This document shows positions 28,470-38,821 of a DNA stretch of 64,000 nt, piece after piece; position 1 is the stretch's first letter; each line of letters starts with the position of its first letter. A model generated the notes under the pieces. That model made no database searches, was not told where the DNA came from, and was given only the letters and a program-made list of their open reading frames with translations. The stretch lies in the NCBI RefSeq assembly GCF_003010955.1, contig NZ_PGGO01000005.1, positions 62,001 to 126,000 of the forward strand, read 5' to 3'. Source of the DNA: Phyllobacterium brassicacearum (lineage in GTDB: Bacteria; Pseudomonadota; Alphaproteobacteria; Rhizobiales; Rhizobiaceae). Made by a program: the position numbers and the translations under genes.

Positions 28470-29302
28470 TGTCCGATTCCAGAATTCACCCGACATCCAT
28501 CATAGAACAGGGCGCACGTATCGGGGACAGAGTAAATATTGGCCCGTTCTGCCACATTGGATCTGAAGCCGTAATTGGCGATGATGTCGAACTCATAAGT
28601 CACGTCGTCGTGATGGGCCGGACAATAGTCGGCAATGGCTCTAAAGTCTATCCTAATGCTGTTCTTGGTGGCGATCCGCAAAACACCAAGCACAAGGGTG
28701 GCCATACGACCTTGGTGATTGGCAAGAATTGCGTGATCCGCGAAGGCGTGACCATGCATCGTGGAACCGATGGCAGCCTCGGTATAACAACGGTTGGCGA
28801 TAATTGCATGTTCCTTGCATATGCCCACGTGGCTCATGACTGCGTTATCGGCGATAATGTCACGTTCTCCAACAATGTGATGATTGGCGGCCACGTGTCC
28901 ATCGGCAACAATGTCATTATCGGTGGTGGCGCCGGCATTCATCAGTTCGTACGTGTCGGTCATCATGCCTTCATCGGTGGGCTCGCCGCCTTGGCGAGTG
29001 ATCTTGTGCCTTATGGTATGGCGATTGGTAATCACGCCTATCTGGGTGGGCTCAATATCATTGGCATGAAACGTTCTGGCATGGCGCGTCCGGAAATTCA
29101 TAATCTCCGCCATGCTGTTCGCATGTTGTTTGACCGGACAAAGTCGATCAAAAGTCGTGCAGATGATGTGCGCGCGGCATTTCCGGAGTCTGCCGCCGTG
29201 GCGGACCTGATCGATTTCATTACCACTGATACCAAGCGTGCCTATTGCACGCCGCCACTCGATTCCGCAATCGAGATCAGTGACAGTGACGACAACAGCT
29301 AA
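28469..29302 (+). CDS. lpxA: Acyl-ACP--UDP-N-acetylglucosamine O-acyltransferase
   Basis: First step of lipid A synthesis. 277 residues, a homotrimeric left-handed beta-helix with hexapeptide repeats from the N-terminus (SRIHPTSIIEQGARIGDRVN) and the catalytic His in YAHVAHDCVIGDN. The C-terminal helical part begins near residue 190. The ATG overlaps the fabZ stop by 1 nt. Confidence 0.96.
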   Translation: MSDSRIHPTSIIEQGARIGDRVNIGPFCHIGSEAVIGDDVELISHVVVMGRTIVGNGSKVYPNAVLGGDPQNTKHKGGHTTLVIGKNCVIREGVTMHRGTDGSLGITTVGDNCMFLAYAHVAHDCVIGDNVTFSNNVMIGGHVSIGNNVIIGGGAGIHQFVRVGHHAFIGGLAALASDLVPYGMAIGNHAYLGGLNIIGMKRSGMARPEIHNLRHAVRMLFDRTKSIKSRADDVRAAFPESAAVADLIDFITTDTKRAYCTPPLDSAIEISDSDDNS

Positions 29303-30188
29303 GACATCGCCGAATGTGACTGCGCCCGCGACGATCGCGGGCCGCACTGCGGTTGTCGCGGGAAATGGGCTGCTGCCAGTTGCTGTGGCTGAAAGCCTGC
29401 GCAAGCAGGGCGGCGATCCGCTGATCGTCGCGATCAAGGGTGAAGCGGAGCCAGCTCTCTATGAGGGTGGGCATGCCGAAATCTCCATTGTTGAGCTCGG
29501 CGGTCTTGTCAAGATCCTCAAAGCCGAAGGCATCTCCAACGTCGTCCTCGCCGGCGGTATTCGTCACAGGCCCGAGTTCCGCGCCGCGCTAAGGCCGGGT
29601 AATGGCAATCTCGTTGCGCTCTATCGCTTTCTGCGCGCTTTCAGGCTCGGTGACGATGGCCTCTTGCGCGCTGTGATTGCAACCATCGAATCCTATGGTT
29701 TTCGCGTCCTCGGTGCTCACGAGATCGTGCCAGACATCCTCGCTCCTTCTCCAGGGACACTGACCCGCAAACGAGCCGACAAGGAAAGCGTTGCGGATAT
29801 GCATGCTGCACGCGAAGCCGCGATCACGATTGGGGCGCTTGACATCGGCCAGGCCGCGATTGCGGTCGGCAGGCGCGTTGTCGCACTTGAAGGTGTCGAA
29901 GGCACCGATGCGATGTTGCAACGTGTGGCAGAGCTTCGCGTGGCCAAACGTATCAATCGCAAGGGTGGCGTCCTCGTCAAGTGCGCGAAGCCACAGCAGG
30001 AAGTGCGCGCTGACCTGCCTGCCATTGGCGTCAGTACAGTCGAGAACGCGCTTAAGGCTGGACTCAGAGGCATCGCCATTGAGGCGGGGCGTACGTTGAT
30101 CCTTGGCTACGAAGAGACTGTAGCTGCCGCTAACGCGGCGGGCCTGTTCATCGAGACGTTCGAGCAGAGAGGGTCTGATGGCGACTGA
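29286..30188 (+). CDS. lpxI: UDP-2,3-diacylglucosamine pyrophosphatase LpxI
   Basis: Hydrolyses UDP-2,3-diacylglucosamine to lipid X in alphaproteobacteria, in place of LpxH (DUF1009 family). About 300 residues; the family segments VVAGNGLLPVAVAESLRKQGG, the GGIRHRPEFRAALRP stretch, and LGAHEIVPDILAPSPGTLT are visible. The start must overlap the lpxA 3' end: GTG 29286, with GAG 10 nt upstream, is chosen over GTG 29280, and neither is certain. It overlaps lpxB by 11 nt. Confidence 0.92.
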   Translation: MTTTAKTSPNVTAPATIAGRTAVVAGNGLLPVAVAESLRKQGGDPLIVAIKGEAEPALYEGGHAEISIVELGGLVKILKAEGISNVVLAGGIRHRPEFRAALRPGNGNLVALYRFLRAFRLGDDGLLRAVIATIESYGFRVLGAHEIVPDILAPSPGTLTRKRADKESVADMHAAREAAITIGALDIGQAAIAVGRRVVALEGVEGTDAMLQRVAELRVAKRINRKGGVLVKCAKPQQEVRADLPAIGVSTVENALKAGLRGIAIEAGRTLILGYEETVAAANAAGLFIETFEQRGSDGD

Positions 30189-31350
30189 GAGACCATTGCG
30201 CCTCGCGATTGTCACTGGCGAAGAGTCTGGCGATCTTCTGGGCGCCGACCTGGTTCAAGCGCTGCGGTATCGGTACCCGGGTGACGTAACTTTGACCGGT
30301 GTTGGAGGGGAGCACCTTTCTGCGCTCGGGCTCAACAGTCTGTTTGACCAGCACGAAATTGCGCTTGTCGGATTGAGCGCAATCGTGCGCAAACTGCCGC
30401 AGCTTGTTCGCCGTATTTCGCAGCTCTCAAGTGCAATCATCGCCGATAAGCCCGACTGTCTCGTGATTATCGATAGTCCTGATTTCACGCATCGCGTGGC
30501 TCGCAAGGTGAGAGCGGCTGCTCCAACCATTCCCATCATCAACTATATCAGCCCGTCCGTTTGGGCGTGGCGGCCGGAACGCGCCAAGGCCATGCGAGCT
30601 TACGTCGACCACGTCTTGGCGATCTTGCCGTTTGAAGTGCAGACGCTGAAGGACCTCGATGGCCCGCCTGCAACCTATGTCGGACACAGGCTTGTTTCGC
30701 ATGCACCGCTTCTCGAAGCAGCGAAACTCAATCGCGCACGCGATGCATCCTTGGGCGAGCGGGAAGAAAAACAGCTCGTGGTTCTGCCAGGATCCCGACG
30801 ATCGGAAATCACAAGCCTTTCCGGTCCATTCGGCGAGACCATTGATCTTTTGGCGAGCCGCGGCAACCGGATCAAGGTGACCTTGCCCACATTACCAAAG
30901 GTCGAACCTCTCGTCAGGCAGTTGACGGCTGGCTGGCAAGTGCAACCGCGGATTGTCGTCGGCGAAACGGAGAGATTGCGAGCCTTTGCCAATGCCGATG
31001 CCGCGCTCGCCGCGTCAGGGACCGTATCGTTGGAGCTGGCGCTTGCCCGGATACCCACAGTCCTGTCTTACAAGCCGGATTGGCTGGCTCGTACCTTTCT
31101 GGCGCAGCGCATCAAAATCTGGAGTGCAGCGCTGCCGAACATCATCGCGGACGAACCTGTCGTACCGGAGTACTTCAACCAGTTTGTGCGTGCGGGTCCG
31201 CTAGCGCGTCAGCTCGAACAGCTGCTCGTTCCTGGCCTCAGGCGCAGCGCCCAGCTGGAAAGTTTCGACAAGATTGCAAGTGTCATGCAGACCGATCGGC
31301 CCGCTGGCGAAATTGCTGCTGAAAAGGTTTTGGAACTGGCCAAAAAATAA
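30178..31350 (+). CDS. lpxB: Lipid-A-disaccharide synthase
   Basis: Condenses UDP-2,3-diacylglucosamine with lipid X to give the lipid A disaccharide at the membrane surface. 390 residues, glycosyltransferase family 19: IVTGEESGDLLGADLVQALR at the N-terminus, YISPSVWAWRPERAK near 120-135, LPGSRRSEI and ALAASGTVSLELALA. ATG 30178 lies inside the end of lpxI, a sign of coupled translation in this operon. Confidence 0.96.
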   Translation: MATERPLRLAIVTGEESGDLLGADLVQALRYRYPGDVTLTGVGGEHLSALGLNSLFDQHEIALVGLSAIVRKLPQLVRRISQLSSAIIADKPDCLVIIDSPDFTHRVARKVRAAAPTIPIINYISPSVWAWRPERAKAMRAYVDHVLAILPFEVQTLKDLDGPPATYVGHRLVSHAPLLEAAKLNRARDASLGEREEKQLVVLPGSRRSEITSLSGPFGETIDLLASRGNRIKVTLPTLPKVEPLVRQLTAGWQVQPRIVVGETERLRAFANADAALAASGTVSLELALARIPTVLSYKPDWLARTFLAQRIKIWSAALPNIIADEPVVPEYFNQFVRAGPLARQLEQLLVPGLRRSAQLESFDKIASVMQTDRPAGEIAAEKVLELAKK

Positions 31351-31366
31351 CAGCTCTTCATCAAAG

Positions 31367-31394
31367 AAAAAGGCGCCTGGTTGGCGCCTTTTTC
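31367..31394 (+). terminator. Intrinsic terminator after lpxB
   Basis: AGGCGCC (31371-31377) pairs with GGCGCCT (31383-31389) around TGGTT, with an A run before and T5 after the stem. It ends the lpx operon; the convergent gltA stop lies 20 nt further on, so it may serve both directions. Confidence 0.9.
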
Positions 31395-31414
31395 GTCATC
31401 CGAGGTCCAACACG

Positions 31415-32707
31415 CTATTTGCGGTTCTCGACACTCACGTAATCGCGTTGCGTTGCGCCGGTATAAAGCTGACGCGGGCGGCCGATCTTCTGGTGTGGAT
31501 CCTCGATCATCTCCTTCCACTGGGCAATCCAGCCGACCGTGCGGGCGACAGCGAACAGCACTGTGAACATGGTGGTGGGGAAGCCAAGGGCCTTCAAGGT
31601 GATACCGGAATAGAAGTCTACGTTTGGATAGAGCTTCTTTTCGATGAAATATTCATCTGTTAGGGCAATACGCTCAAGTTCCATGGCAACATCCAGAAGT
31701 GGATCGTCCTTGATGCCGAGTTCAGCGAGGACTTCACGCGTTGTCTGCTGCATGATCTTGGCACGCGGGTCGTAGTTCTTGTAGACGCGATGACCAAACC
31801 CCATCAGGCGGAACGGATCGTTCTTGTCCTTGGCGCGGGCAATATATTCCGGAATGCGGTCCACAGTGCCGATCTCGCCAAGCATGGTCAGCGCTGCTTC
31901 GTTTGCACCGCCGTGAGCGGGGCCCCACAGACAGGCGATACCGGCTGCGATGCAGGCAAAGGGGTTTGCTCCGGAAGAGCCTGCAAGACGAACGGTCGAC
32001 GTGGAGGCATTCTGCTCGTGATCCGCATGCAAGATGAAAATACGGTCCATTGCGCGGGCGAGCACTGGATTCGGAACGTAATCCTCGCAGGGTACCGCAA
32101 AGCACATATGCAGGAAGTTGGTCGCGAAATCGAGATTGTTCTTCGGGTAAACGAATGGTTGGCCAATGTGATATTTGTAGGCCATGGCGGCAAGAGTCGG
32201 GATCTTGGCAATCATGCGGATCGAAGCGACCATGCGCTGATGCGGATCCGAAATGTCCGTCGAGTCGTGATAGAATGCTGACAGGGCACCAACCACGCCG
32301 ACCATGACGGCCATCGGATGCGCGTCGCGACGGAAACCACTGAAAAAGCGCGACATTTGCTCATGCACCATGGTGTGATGCGTCACGCGATAATCGAAAT
32401 CCGCTTTCTGGCTCTTGGTAGGCAGTTCGCCGTAAAGGAGCAGGTAGCAGGCCTCCAGAAAATCGCCGTGTTCGGCGAGTTGTTCGATCGGATATCCGCG
32501 GTGCAGCAAAATTCCTTCGTCGCCGTCAATGTAGGTGATCTGCGACTCGCAGGATGCCGTGGAAGTAAAACCCGGATCGTATGTGAATGCGCCGGTGTTC
32601 TTGTAGAGAGTACCAATGTCCACGACATCTGGTCCGATGGTCCCCTTCTTGATGGGTAATGCGAACTCATGACCATTCAGATCGATGTTGACGCTGTTTT
32701 CAGACAT
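31415..32707 (-). CDS. gltA: Citrate synthase
   Basis: Entry enzyme of the TCA cycle (acetyl-CoA plus oxaloacetate to citrate). 430 residues, the type II hexameric Gram-negative size. Catalytic segments are visible: [14 protein letters not shown] with one His, [12 protein letters not shown] with another, and [15 protein letters not shown] and [13 protein letters not shown] with the Asp. The ATG is preceded by AAGGAACGGC. The 148-bp gap to the gltX stop holds a 7-bp hairpin (TTGCGCT/AGCGCAA) and no clear terminator. Confidence 0.97.
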   Translation of the reverse strand: MSENSVNIDLNGHEFALPIKKGTIGPDVVDIGTLYKNTGAFTYDPGFTSTASCESQITYIDGDEGILLHRGYPIEQLAEHGDFLEACYLLLYGELPTKSQKADFDYRVTHHTMVHEQMSRFFSGFRRDAHPMAVMVGVVGALSAFYHDSTDISDPHQRMVASIRMIAKIPTLAAMAYKYHIGQPFVYPKNNLDFATNFLHMCFAVPCEDYVPNPVLARAMDRIFILHADHEQNASTSTVRLAGSSGANPFACIAAGIACLWGPAHGGANEAALTMLGEIGTVDRIPEYIARAKDKNDPFRLMGFGHRVYKNYDPRAKIMQQTTREVLAELGIKDDPLLDVAMELERIALTDEYFIEKKLYPNVDFYSGITLKALGFPTTMFTVLFAVARTVGWIAQWKEMIEDPHQKIGRPRQLYTGATQRDYVSVENRK

Positions 32708-32855
32708 TGCCGTTCCTTTCTTGCTTCAGCTTGCGCTGATCCAGCGCAAAAGCACTTGCCTCAAGCGAGGTCGTATTCATGAATTTCTCAGGCACGACAC
32801 CGTACTCGAAAGGCACGATGTTGCAATGCAAAAATGCACTCAATTTTGCCCGAGA

Positions 32856-34280
32856 CTATCCTTTTATCCGGTCCTCTATCCGGCCCAATGATTCCTCCCT
32901 TCCAAGGACTGCCAAGACGTCGAAAACACCCGGTGACGTTGCTCTTCCAGTCAAAGCGGCACGTAGAGGTTGTGCGATTTTACCAAGCTTCAAACCTGTT
33001 TGCTCGGCATGCACACGCACCGCAGCATCAAGCGCTTCGGCGGTCCAGTCATCGACTGCAGAGAGGGCAGGCAGGACACCGGAAAGCACGCTCAGACCCT
33101 CCTCATTCAGTAGACCGGCGGCTTTTTCATCAAGCGTGAGAGGACGCTGCGCAAAGAGGTATTTGGCGCTGTCAGCGAGTTCAACGAGTGTCTTCGCGCG
33201 CTCCTTCAAACCTGGCATTGCGGCAAGCAACTGGCCTTTCGTCGTGTCGTTCAACCGCGCCATGATCTCCGCGCCGCTTTCGATCTCCGGCAGGACATCG
33301 ATCATCGCTTTCACCAGATCTGCGTCGTCGGAAAAACGCATGTAATGGCCGTTGATGGCCTCGAGCTTCTGGAAGTCGAAACGCGAGGCACCGCGATTGA
33401 TGTCCGAGATTTCAAACCACTCGATCATCTGTTCGTCGGACATGATCTCATCATCGCCATGGCTCCAGCCCAGACGGACGAGGTAATTGCGCAGCGCTGC
33501 CGGCAGGTAGCCCATCGCACGGTATGCTTCGACACCAAGGGCACCATGGCGCTTGGAGAGCTTTGCGCCGTCAGCGCCGTGAATGAGTGGTATATGACCC
33601 ATGACTGGAACATCCCAGCCCATGGCGTTGTAGATCACCGTCTGACGAGCAGCATTGGTCAGATGGTCATCGCCACGGATGATGTGTGTAACGCCCATTT
33701 CGTGATCATCGACGACGACAGCGTGCATATAGGTGGGGTTGCCGTCTGAGCGCAGGATGATGAAATCATCCAGATCCTTGTTGGGAAACCGCACGTCGCC
33801 CTGTACCTGGTCGCGCACCAGAGTTTCACCTTCTTGCGGCGCCTTGATGCGGATGACCGGTTTGATGCCAGCAGGAGCCTCTTTCGGGTCGCGATCGCGC
33901 CAGCGACCGTCATAACGCGGCGGACGACCTTCGGCCCGGGCCTTTTCACGCATTTCCTCGAGCTCGGCCGGGGAGGCATAGCAATAATAGGCCTTGCCCT
34001 TGGCGACGAGTTCTTCTGCGACTTCACGATGACGTGGCGCGCGCTCGAATTGCGAAACTGCATCACCGTCCCAATCCAAACCGAGCCATCTCAAACCATC
34101 GAGAATGGCTGCTACCGCCGCCTCCGAAGAGCGCTCGCGGTCCGTGTCCTCGATGCGAAGCAGCATCTTGCCGCCTGTATGCTTGGCATACAGCCAGTTG
34201 AAAAGCGCGGTGCGGGCTCCGCCAATGTGCAGGTAGCCGGTCGGGGATGGGGCAAAACGGGTAACGACTGAAGATGACAT
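32856..34280 (-). CDS. gltX: Glutamate--tRNA ligase
   Basis: Charges tRNA-Glu. 474 residues; class I signature [19 protein letters not shown] with the HIGH-equivalent HIGG (18-21), and the KMSKS-equivalent AKLSKRHGA near 245. ATG 34280 (MSSSVVTRF) is the canonical start; the reading frame continues upstream to 34412 without family similarity. Alphaproteobacteria often have two GltX copies; which one this is cannot be told here. It is divergent from the comEC remnant. Confidence 0.96.
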   Translation of the reverse strand: MSSSVVTRFAPSPTGYLHIGGARTALFNWLYAKHTGGKMLLRIEDTDRERSSEAAVAAILDGLRWLGLDWDGDAVSQFERAPRHREVAEELVAKGKAYYCYASPAELEEMREKARAEGRPPRYDGRWRDRDPKEAPAGIKPVIRIKAPQEGETLVRDQVQGDVRFPNKDLDDFIILRSDGNPTYMHAVVVDDHEMGVTHIIRGDDHLTNAARQTVIYNAMGWDVPVMGHIPLIHGADGAKLSKRHGALGVEAYRAMGYLPAALRNYLVRLGWSHGDDEIMSDEQMIEWFEISDINRGASRFDFQKLEAINGHYMRFSDDADLVKAMIDVLPEIESGAEIMARLNDTTKGQLLAAMPGLKERAKTLVELADSAKYLFAQRPLTLDEKAAGLLNEEGLSVLSGVLPALSAVDDWTAEALDAAVRVHAEQTGLKLGKIAQPLRAALTGRATSPGVFDVLAVLGREESLGRIEDRIKG

Positions 34281-34450
34281 GGGTACTCCGGGGGAGGCGC
34301 GGCGTATTAGCCGAACGTCCAATCGAATTGATCTGGCGTTCATGTAGCATAGCAACGCTGTGGTGCAAGGGTATTGGGGAACCTGGAGGCAAATGGAAGG
34401 TCCTGTTGCCACGACGAAGACGAGCGAGCGGCTCTTCTTCCTCCACGGAA

Positions 34451-36560
34451 ATGCCGCCTGTGGACTCGCTCCTCACGATGGTAGCGGCGGATGCTGCAGC
34501 AATCGACGACAATCGCTTTGCCATAACAGTACCCGAGCGCGAAGGGTTTGCACGCTCGCAAATCAGTTCCATACGTCGCGCGGTCCCAACGGTTCTCAAC
34601 AGCGAAATGGAGCGCGGTAAACTGTTCTTGCTTGTGCCGGTTTTTACCGGCACCGGTGCCATTTTCTATTTTGCCGCTGCCACAGAGCCGAGGCTCAGCG
34701 CAATATTGTGTGGACTGACGGCCGTTGCAGGCCTGCATGCTCTGGCGCATGCGCGCGCCATGGCGCGCCTCCTCCTTCTGCTATGTATCGCGATCATTGC
34801 CGGTATGCTCTGCGCAAAGCTCGAAACCATACGATCCAGCACCAGAATGCTTGGCTCTGAAATTACGACCCGCATTACTGGCCGTATCGTGGCTATGGCG
34901 AAGGATGCCAAGGGCGGATGGCGGGTGACAATGGACGTTATCTCGACGACGCGGCCTGCGCTTCGCTACGGACCCGATCGCGTCGTCGTTTCCGCCAGAG
35001 CACTGCCGCGCAACGTCAAGATTGGTGACGGCCTGTCCGCTCTCGTCCATCTGCGACCCCAGTCGGGCCCGGTGCGCCCGGGCAATTATGACTTCGCCTT
35101 TACAATTACTATCGGGGTATTGGAGCCAACGGCTTCCTGTTGGGAAGGGCGGACATCGTCCCGGTGACTGCCACGACACGTCCCGCGATTTTGGTCGCGA
35201 TCGCAAATATCAGGCAACAGCTGACCTTGCGTATCCTGCGTAACATTAAAGGAGAGCCAGGCGATATCGCCGCATCATTGATCACGGGCCAGCGCGACGG
35301 TATCAGTGATACCACCAACAACGCGATGCGGTTGAGCGGCCTTTCGCATATCCTATCGATTTCCGGCTTTCACATGGCCCTGGTTGCTGCAACGATAATC
35401 GGTTCGCTGCGTGCCATTCTGGCACTCTTACCGGGCTTCTCGGCTCGCTATCCGGTAAAAAAGTAGGGGACAGAATAGGGGGGTATCCCGAAGAAGCTTC
35501 CCGTTGTTAGCTACGCTCCCGATGAAAGCAGCAAGACATATCGGGGCCATCGCGATGACATCACTCGTTGCCGGTAGCGTGAGTTCGATTTTCGCTGCTT
35601 ACCATTTCAACAATACCGCTCCATTTGGACTTATTGGCAATGCGCTTGCACTTCCGGTGATCTCGACGCTTGTCATGCCTTTTGCTGTGCTCGGTTTGCT
35701 CGCCATGCCATTCGATTTGGATTGGCTGCCATTTGCTGTCATGGGCTACGGGATTAAGGCCGTGATAGCAGTTGCCCACATGGTTGCTTCTCACTCCCCA
35801 AGCGGCAATCTCGGTTTGATGCCGCAGGGAACCCTGATCTGCATGAGCATCGGTCTCGTACTGTCATTCGCATTTTCAACTCGTTTGCGGCTATGCGGCA
35901 TCCCCCTGATGCTGGGCGCGGCTATCTGGATGATGCGAGCGCAGGAACCGGACATCGGGCAAGCTTGTCGCACTTCGAACTGAAAGCAATAGCCTGGCGG
36001 TCAATAGGTCCCACAGTAGCGCTTTTACACTGAACAACTGGCAACAGGGATATGCAGCAAATGTCGTGATGGGGCCACTGAGGGGCGAAGCAAATCCTGA
36101 AGAAACGCAGTTTACCTGTACAGGCAAGCTTTGCACCGCGCGCGAGCAAGGCGGCCTGATCATTGCCTATACGGATGATGTGGCACAAAGGGCGTCGGCC
36201 TGTGCCGAGGGTGACATCGTTATTCTGGCCTTTGCGGGCCCGGAAGCATTCTGCAGCGAGAAGGCCACGTTGGTCATCACCAAACGCGACCTCGCGTTGC
36301 ATGGAAGCGCCGAAATCAGGTTGCACGCGTCTCGCCGCCAACCGTTAAATCTCTTGGGCGAGGCGGGCACCATCACCTCTACGCAACAGCTCTTTCCGCA
36401 GGCATATACTGAGCACATTGAACGGCTGGTTTCGGCGACCGTTACCTACGCGGTAGGGCCGCCTGATCGCCCGTGGAACAGCTACCGAATCTATTCTCGG
36501 GCCGCCCGAAATCTCGCAAACTACGACTCCCGTCAGACCCGGGACGCGAATTCGGAGTAG
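34451..36560 (+). pseudogene. comEC: Decayed comEC/Rec2 competence-channel gene
   Basis: Four frame segments spell out one ComEC-type DNA-uptake protein. Segment 1 (to about 35100) reads ERGKLFLLVPVFTGTGAI and ends RPGNYDFAF. The frame then shifts by one base, and segment 2 continues YYRGIGANGFLLGRADI and LSHILSISGFHMALVAATI, ending at a TAG (35464-35466). A G-rich junction follows and roughly 100 residues of the expected channel domain are missing before segment 3 (about 35500-35955, LVAGSVSSIFAAYHFNN). A second shift leads to segment 4 (to 36560, NNWQQGYAANVVMGPLRGE). The start at 34451 is approximate. The product cannot work as a channel. Confidence 0.88.
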
Positions 36561-36585
36561 AAGATTGCAAGATCAATGACTCGTT

Positions 36586-37302
36586 CTAGTAGCGGCGGAT
36601 CAGACCAACCAGCTTTCCTTGCACCTGTACCCGATCCGGGCCGAAGATCCGGGTTTCATAGGCCGGATTCGCAGCCTCCAAGGCGATGGAAGCACCCTTG
36701 CGCCGGAAACGCTTTAGCGTTGCTTCCTCATCATCGATCAGAGCAACCACGATCTCGCCCGGATTGGCAGTGTCGCTGCGCTTGATGACCACCGTGTCGC
36801 CATCGAAGATCCCGGCTTCGATCATCGAGTCGCCCTTGACCTCGAGCGCATAGTGTTCGCCATTGCCGATCATGTCCGGCGGCAGGCCGATCATGTGGGT
36901 CTGGTTCTGAATTGCGGAAATCGGCACACCGGCAGCGATGCGGCCCATGACGGGAATGCTGACGATGGTGGAGGCCGAGTCATCTACGGAGCGCGTCTGT
37001 GGACGGGGAGGGGTGACATTCCGCCCAAGACTGCCTTCGATAACGCTTGGCGAAAATTTCTTCTGGGCGTTGAGCCCCGGCGCAATGGAGTCCGGGAGGC
37101 GCAGCACTTCCAGCGCTCTGGCCCTGTTTGCAAGCCGGCGAATAAAGCCCCGCTCTTCCAGGGCCGTGATAAGCCGGTGGATGCCGGACTTTGAGGCAAG
37201 ATCCAGAGCATCCTTCATCTCGTCGAATGATGGCGGGATGCCCGTCTCCTTCAGGCGCTCATGAATGAAGAGCAGAAGTTCATGTTGTTTACGCGTGAGC
37301 AT
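36586..37302 (-). CDS. lexA: SOS repressor LexA
   Basis: Represses DNA-damage genes and self-cleaves when RecA is active. 238 residues: winged helix-turn-helix domain (about 1-70, starting [20 protein letters not shown]), cleavage site A124-G125 (RIAAGVP), catalytic S159 (GDSM) and K197 (ATLKRF). The ATG at 37302 is canonical; the longer frame from 37350 has no family match. The linker between domains (about 75-110) is long, as in other rhizobial LexA proteins. A LexA box lies 54 nt upstream. Confidence 0.97.
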   Translation of the reverse strand: MLTRKQHELLLFIHERLKETGIPPSFDEMKDALDLASKSGIHRLITALEERGFIRRLANRARALEVLRLPDSIAPGLNAQKKFSPSVIEGSLGRNVTPPRPQTRSVDDSASTIVSIPVMGRIAAGVPISAIQNQTHMIGLPPDMIGNGEHYALEVKGDSMIEAGIFDGDTVVIKRSDTANPGEIVVALIDDEEATLKRFRRKGASIALEAANPAYETRIFGPDRVQVQGKLVGLIRRY

Positions 37303-37355
37303 GGGCGATCCTTTTGAACGGAATCGAAAAAACAAAACCAGAACAAACACTATCT

Positions 37356-37370
37356 GTTCCAGTTGTGTTC
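37356..37370. promoter_or_regulatory. LexA-binding SOS box (GTTC-N7-GTTC)
   Basis: GTTC (37356-37359) and GTTC (37367-37370) are separated by exactly 7 nt, the alphaproteobacterial SOS box. It lies about 54 nt upstream of the lexA start, so lexA is probably autoregulated. Confidence 0.85.
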
Positions 37371-37475
37371 CACAAGACTTAATATGTGGTGTACGCCGCG
37401 CAAGGAGGATGTGATTTTACCAATTTGTGTGTTTGGGAGCTCATTCGTCCGTTAGCCGAAATGTTGCAAAATGCC

Positions 37476-38507
37476 CTAGCGCTCGCCGGGACTTACAGGA
37501 GGCCCGCTTGATTGCCGCAGAATGAGTTCGACAGGCCAGACCTCGTGGATGTCTTCGACGGGCTCGCCGTCGAGAACCCGCACGAGCATCTCCGCAATAC
37601 GCGTGCCCGCGGACCGGATGGACGAGCGCGTCGTTGTCATCGACGGCACCATGTTGCTGGCATTGAGATAGGGAAACACATCGTCATGGGCGATGATGGA
37701 GACTTCCTTGCCGAGCTCATAGCCCTTTGAACGAATGGCACGGAATACACCCAGCGCGGTCATCATGGAGCCCGCAATAATCGCCGTTGGGTGCGGGGAG
37801 TAGGATAGAAGTCGTTGTGCCTCGCGGAACCCGATTTCGTCGGAAAACCGTTCGTGCACGATGAAACGCGGGTCAACCGGCACTCCACGTCCCTGCAAGG
37901 CCTCGCGATACCCAAGTTCGCGATGTTCGGAGAATGTATGCCCTCTCAGACCATCGATCATGGCGATGTGCTTGTGACCAAGATCAAGGAGGTGGGAAGC
38001 GGCCTGACGGAAGGCACCGGCATTGTCGATGTCGAGCCATGCGTGCGGTGCTTCGATGTTCGTGCGTCCATGCAGCACAAACGGGAACTTTTCCTCGATC
38101 AGCATGGTAACCCGTTCATCCATAAGGGTGGGGCCGGTGACGATGATCGCATCCACGCGTTTGCTGGAAATAAGACGTCGGTAGGCCGATATCTCATCAT
38201 TGTTGGTAACTGGGCTCATCAGGAGGTCCATTTCATCCTGAGACAGGCGTTCGGCCAGCCCGGAAAAAAACTCGCTGGTGTGTGGACCAAAGCGCTCGCT
38301 CCGGTCGTTCGGCATGAGAATGCCAATGGCACCCACGCGTCCGATGGCGAGGCGGCGGGCATTGACATTGGCGCTATAGCCGAATTGCGCCGCTGCCCGG
38401 CTAACGCGCTCGCGTGTGGCTTTGTTCACTTCTGGATACCCGTTCAGGGCGCGACTGACTGTCGTCTGCGATAAGCCCAGTTGTTCAGCCAATTCCTTGA
38501 GTTTCAT
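37476..38507 (-). CDS. thuR: LacI family repressor, probable regulator of the thu disaccharide operon
   Basis: 343 residues. N-terminal LacI helix-turn-helix (1-25, MKLKELAEQLGLSQTTVSRA, then LNGYPEVN with the hinge to about 60), then a periplasmic-binding-protein-like sugar domain. ATG 38507 is fixed by the LacI N-terminus; the frame begins 34 codons upstream without family match. It is divergent from thuE, with two copies of a LacI-type palindrome in the gap, so it most likely represses both itself and the transporter and is released by a disaccharide. The thu assignment rests on the neighbours. Confidence 0.85.
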   Translation of the reverse strand: MKLKELAEQLGLSQTTVSRALNGYPEVNKATRERVSRAAAQFGYSANVNARRLAIGRVGAIGILMPNDRSERFGPHTSEFFSGLAERLSQDEMDLLMSPVTNNDEISAYRRLISSKRVDAIIVTGPTLMDERVTMLIEEKFPFVLHGRTNIEAPHAWLDIDNAGAFRQAASHLLDLGHKHIAMIDGLRGHTFSEHRELGYREALQGRGVPVDPRFIVHERFSDEIGFREAQRLLSYSPHPTAIIAGSMMTALGVFRAIRSKGYELGKEVSIIAHDDVFPYLNASNMVPSMTTTRSSIRSAGTRIAEMLVRVLDGEPVEDIHEVWPVELILRQSSGPPVSPGER

Positions 38508-38604
38508 AGCAAGCGATCCAATGGTCCCGGTGCATTTCATCGGCCCCGAAAACGGCGGCCGTATCAGATATGACTCGAAATTACGAACATAACTATAGCA
38601 CAAA

Positions 38605-38620
38605 TTCAAAGCGCTTTGAA
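38605..38620. promoter_or_regulatory. Palindromic LacI-family operator, copy 1 (thuR side)
   Basis: TTCAAAGCGCTTTGAA is a perfect 16-bp palindrome with the central AAGCGCTT typical of LacI-family sites. It lies 98 nt upstream of the thuR start. On the minus strand, part of it overlaps a possible -35 TTCAAA, 17 nt before TATAGT, so it could autoregulate thuR. Confidence 0.85.
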
Positions 38621-38789
38621 CTTTAGTATGAATCTTACTGCTGTCAACGTTCCTGATGCCATGTGGGCGTCACTAAAGTGTGCAACAAATGATGTTATGA
38701 AAGATCATTAACGTACTGCAAAATAAACACTTTGTGCGTTAGTGCGCTGTAGGCTATCTTGGCGGTGTTCGAGTTGGGAAAAATGCGGC

Positions 38790-38818
38790 TTGACAGGTCG
38801 CCATGCCTTTGTCATTTT
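38790..38818 (+). promoter_or_regulatory. Candidate thuE promoter
   Basis: TTGACA (38790-38795) is followed after 17 nt by CATTTT (38813-38818). The -35 is perfect and the -10 is weak. The next base pairs (38821-38838) are the palindromic operator, which would overlap the transcription start, as expected for repression. A second, weaker candidate is TTGTGC (38732-38737) with TATCTT (38755-38760), also 17 nt apart. The rest of the 445-bp gap between thuR and thuE shows nothing else that I can name. Confidence 0.5.
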
Positions 38819-38821
38819 TCA

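Noticed and set aside
34281-34450. An intact N-terminus of comEC in another frame (from ATG 34393)
   Set aside because: A frame with GGAGG close to an ATG exists and might be the original start, but it loses similarity within a few dozen codons; the exact comEC 5' end cannot be fixed from this sequence alone.
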